From the NCBI GenBank assembly GCA_021829055.1, contig JAJZCS010000089.1, positions 1 to 7,738 of the forward strand: DNA of 7,738 nt. Reading direction: 5' to 3'. The DNA comes from Pseudomonadota bacterium (GTDB lineage: Bacteria; Pseudomonadota; Alphaproteobacteria; Acetobacterales; Acetobacteraceae). Below are positions 5,561 to 7,738 of the stretch, piece after piece. Positions within the stretch are counted from its first letter, which is position 1. Every line of letters starts with the position of its first letter. Both the position numbers and the translations under genes were made by a program. Below the pieces are notes generated by a model. That model was not told where the DNA came from and searched no databases. It saw nothing but the letters and a program-made list of their open reading frames with translations.

Positions 5561-7132
5561 ATGACTTGGAATCTCAACCGTCGTGATCTCCTCAAATCAG
5601 TTGCTGCCACCATTCCGATAGCTGCGGGCACGCCGTATATTATCCGCTCAGCCAGCGCTGCAACCGCCTCAGTGCAAAACTTGCGTGACAACATCGACCA
5701 CATTGTCATCATTTTTCAGGAAAATCGGAGTTTCGATCATTATTTCGGCACCTACAGAGGCATCTCCGGCCAAAACGTTCACAATCTCCTTGACCAGGCA
5801 GGTAAAATCAGTGGCCGGTTCACGGGGCTTCAAAAGAACCCGGCGGGCATCCCCTATACAATCCTTCCGACCCCCTTGGACATCGCGGGCTTTGCAACGG
5901 CAGAACTTCCGAATGCACCGTTCCACCTCGCCCCATATCTTCCAGCAAACGCAAACGTATTTTGGGATCCGAAGCACCGGTTCTTCCGAATGTCGGCTCA
6001 AATCAATAACGGAAAAATGGACCGATTCGTTGCCCTTGCACTTAGCAATCGTCGTCACCTGTCACGCAAGGAACTCGAAACCTATCTCTCCCAGCGTCTT
6101 GCCTTTGACCTCGCCAATCCAAGCGGCCCGGTAGTGGGCTACTACGAGCGTGCAGATCTGCCGTTCTACCATCGCCTCGCCGACCATTACACGCTATTTG
6201 ATCGTTTCTTCCAGGCCATGACCGGCGGCTCCACGGGTAATGCGCTTTATCTGGCCGCAGCGCGCTCCTGCACAAATCCCAAGGCGCCGGAAGATGCCAG
6301 AAGCCCGTTCGATCCGGCCGTGACCGGCATTGACCATGATTTCTTTGATCTACCCTATGACCACAACGGCATCCTGATCAACGACCTGCCTCCCACGCAA
6401 GGCCCCACAAGAGCGAATCAGCAAAAGGCCTTGCGGCTGTCGCCTCCACCAGAATATCAAACCTATCCGAACATCGGTGATCGGCTAAATGAGGCCAACA
6501 TTGACTGGGCTTGGTACAACGAGAACTGGCAGCTGGTGAAACCATGGGCACTCAAATCCGCGTTCGGCCCCGGTGACGGCTCGGCCGTCGTTGATACCGG
6601 ACACATCTATGAAGCGCATCACAACCCGTTCCAATATTATGCACAATGGGCAGAGTACGTTCGGCGCGGGCATATCAGGAGCAGCGACGATTTTCTCACT
6701 GACGCGCAGTCCGGAAAGTTGCCGGGGGTTTCCTTCCTCAAAGCAGCCTCGGCGCATGACGAACACCCTGCTGACTGTGCACCGGCCTATGGGATGGCGT
6801 GGGTAGAAAAGCTGGTCAGAGCAGTCGCCTCTGGTCCTGCCTGGAGCAGGACAGCAATTTTTGTAACCTATGATGAGGGTGGAGGTTTCTGGGATTCCAT
6901 GGCGCCGCCACAGGTCGACAGCTACGGATACGGCACAAGAATTCCGGCAATCCTAATTAGTCCCTTTGCACGCCAAGGCTTTGTCGATCATCATACCAGC
7001 AGCACGGCGAGTATCTTGAAGTTCATCGAGACGCGCTTCGGCCTTGGCTCACTAAACCATCGCGATCGCGATGCATACGACATGCTCGGAGCGTTCGACT
7101 GGACCAAAAAACATGGTGAATTTCGCGTATGA
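5561..7132 (+). CDS. Tat-exported phosphoesterase (phospholipase C / acid phosphatase AcpA family)
   Basis: A 523-residue enzyme expected to hydrolyse phosphoester bonds (phospholipid head groups or other phosphomonoesters) in the periplasm or outside the cell. The N-terminus is a twin-arginine signal: NRRDLLKS (6-13), hydrophobic region to about 28, likely cleavage after ASA (31-33). Family motifs follow in order: HIVIIFQENRSFDHYFG (47-63) with Glu54-Asn55 as expected metal ligands; MTGGSTGN (220-227) with Ser224 as the likely nucleophile by analogy with Francisella AcpA; HDEHPAD (399-405); TYDEGGGFWD (436-445) with Asp438-Glu439 as metal ligands; and YGYGTRIPAILISPFAR (455-471). The length fits AcpA-type enzymes and no key motif is missing. 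The ATG at 5561 has AGGAG 8 nt upstream. The gene stands alone, flanked by about 0.8 and 0.6 kb of gene-poor DNA, with an IS remnant downstream, so it may be an acquired cargo gene. Phospholipase C versus acid phosphatase cannot be decided from sequence. Confidence 0.92.
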   Translation: MTWNLNRRDLLKSVAATIPIAAGTPYIIRSASAATASVQNLRDNIDHIVIIFQENRSFDHYFGTYRGISGQNVHNLLDQAGKISGRFTGLQKNPAGIPYTILPTPLDIAGFATAELPNAPFHLAPYLPANANVFWDPKHRFFRMSAQINNGKMDRFVALALSNRRHLSRKELETYLSQRLAFDLANPSGPVVGYYERADLPFYHRLADHYTLFDRFFQAMTGGSTGNALYLAAARSCTNPKAPEDARSPFDPAVTGIDHDFFDLPYDHNGILINDLPPTQGPTRANQQKALRLSPPPEYQTYPNIGDRLNEANIDWAWYNENWQLVKPWALKSAFGPGDGSAVVDTGHIYEAHHNPFQYYAQWAEYVRRGHIRSSDDFLTDAQSGKLPGVSFLKAASAHDEHPADCAPAYGMAWVEKLVRAVASGPAWSRTAIFVTYDEGGGFWDSMAPPQVDSYGYGTRIPAILISPFARQGFVDHHTSSTASILKFIETRFGLGSLNHRDRDAYDMLGAFDWTKKHGEFRV

Positions 7133-7320
7133 TAGAGCTAATGTCTGCTTGTTACTTCTGAAACTATCCAGCAGCCGCATTAAGCTCTTCAGCTACAAGC
7201 TAACCTTCGGTCCCCCATCGCGTCGGTGTTCGTTACCCTCTATCGAGCGATGTTGTGTGACCACCGCCTATGCAGCCAAAGCCATGCTCCAGGATTAGCC
7301 TTGATCCAACGCAAAATTCT

Positions 7321-7389
7321 GTCAACGGCGAATGGGCGCCGGTTTGTACCGTGCACAACCTCCTCAAGCTGCACCGAGCAACCACCTGA
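7321..7389 (+). pseudogene. C-terminal remnant of an IS1182-type transposase
   Basis: In the frame beginning at 7321 the sequence reads VNGEWAPVCTVHNLLKLHRATT and then TGA at 7387-7389. This resembles the conserved end of IS1182-family DDE transposases (GEWALICTAHNLLKL-type). The expected preceding part, an RRFLLRG-like segment and the DDE core, is absent. The sequence before about 7320 does not continue the family, and an in-frame TGA lies at 7258-7260. So only the last 22 codons survive, probably after a deletion or an insertion junction near 7320. The call rests on one short recalled motif and is therefore moderate. Confidence 0.55.
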
Positions 7390-7421
7390 GGAGACAACTC
7401 CCGCGCCCGAACGCCTGCAGA

Positions 7422-7559
7422 TCAAACAACAATCGTCAGCCTCAGGCCATTCTCGGACAGGGCTGCTAGAGCACGCACGACCGCTACGGCCATAGCGGCA
7501 AAGAAGAAGACGATCAGATCAGTCACGCCGGACACGCCCCATGCACACGACAAAATCAC
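7422..7559 (-). CDS. Possible small hydrophobic peptide (45 residues)
   Basis: A minus-strand frame starts with GTG at 7559 and ends with TGA at 7422. It encodes one clear hydrophobic segment (DLIVFFFAAMAVAVVRALAAL, about residues 14-34) and a short tail, SENGLRLTIVV. It could be a single-pass membrane peptide. Against it: no ribosome-binding site, a GTG start, no neighbours, and a setting of decayed DNA. It matches nothing I know and may be chance. Confidence 0.15.
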   Translation of the reverse strand: MILSCAWGVSGVTDLIVFFFAAMAVAVVRALAALSENGLRLTIVV

Positions 7560-7577
7560 CGCAATCGGGCAATGTTA

Positions 7578-7593
7578 GGGTATCACTATACCC
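7578..7593. repeat. Short palindrome GGGTAT-CACT-ATACCC
   Basis: A perfect 6-bp inverted repeat with a 4-base loop, lying in gene-poor DNA. It could be a small operator or hairpin upstream of the possible minus-strand peptide, 19 bp from its GTG. No function can be assigned. Confidence 0.3.
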
Positions 7594-7738
7594 CCTACAA
7601 TCGACCTGATGCGAACGCCGATCGTCGCAACACGCATATCGAACCACGATAGGAGTCCGCCGAGTCATTAGGGTAGGTCGTATCGGGTTAGTTCATTCGG
7701 CTACCAGATCGGGTCGTGGCGTTATCCTCGAGATCGGA

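Larger units (their letters stand above)
7133..7738. other. Gene-poor tail with an IS remnant
   Basis: No intact gene is recognisable in these 606 bp. The 89-codon plus-strand frame at 7226-7495 and the 61-codon minus-strand frame at 7425-7240 have no family pattern; they cover the transposase remnant at 7321-7389 in other frames. Further right are a possible 45-residue hydrophobic minus-strand peptide (7559-7422) and a short palindrome (7578-7593). No clear terminator follows the phosphoesterase stop; the AGCT-rich stretch at about 7181-7204 forms only a weak stem. A gene may enter from the right on the minus strand, but too few codons are visible to say. Confidence 0.5.

Noticed and set aside
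7693..7738. Possible C-terminus of a minus-strand gene entering from the right (ending RPDLVAE then TGA at 7693-7695).
   Set aside because: Only about 15 codons are visible. A second frame there also ends in a stop, so nothing supports one reading over the other.
1..7738. CRISPR array, toxin-antitoxin pair, phage or defence module.
   Set aside because: I saw no regularly spaced repeats, no paired small ORFs with good ribosome-binding sites, and no phage or defence protein motifs on either strand.

Overview
The window looks chromosomal and alphaproteobacterial, most likely from an acetic-acid-bacterium-type lineage (Acetobacteraceae). This is inferred from four things: a hopanoid hpnJ-hpnK pair, a proteobacterial gshB, a bactofilin followed by a small BamE/SmpA-like lipoprotein, and an alphaproteobacterial-type adenosine kinase. 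Placement at family level is inference, and no species is claimed.

Layout. Positions 2-1007 (+) hold the last 55 codons of hpnJ and then hpnK, enzymes that modify the bacteriohopanepolyol head group. Converging on them, positions 975-3507 (-) carry bactofilin, lipoprotein, gshB and a DUF2177 membrane protein, read in that order. The gaps are 15, 92 and 7 bp, so most of this could be one transcript. A 211-bp divergent intergenic region (3508-3718) separates bactofilin from a plus-strand PfkB-family adenosine kinase (3719-4753). About 800 bp without a recognisable gene follows. Then comes a Tat-exported phosphoesterase of the phospholipase C / acid phosphatase AcpA family (5561-7132). A second gene-poor tail (7133-7738) contains the decayed C-terminus of an IS1182-type transposase.

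How the genes fit together. Several products act at the envelope: hopanoid tailoring, bactofilin scaffold, outer-membrane-type lipoprotein, polytopic DUF2177 protein and periplasmic phosphoesterase. GshB (glutathione) and adenosine kinase (purine salvage) are cytoplasmic housekeeping enzymes. Nothing here forms an evident defence system or a new multi-gene system.

The most useful observations are local. (1) hpnK has no ATG, GTG or TTG that keeps its catalytic N-terminus; only a CTG overlapping the hpnJ stop does. (2) The DUF2177 gene is frameshifted at a run of seven C (1052-1058); removing one base restores a full-length 140-residue protein. (3) Bactofilin contains a second, internal start with an ideal ribosome-binding site. 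(4) The phosphoesterase sits alone between two degenerate stretches, one carrying an IS remnant.
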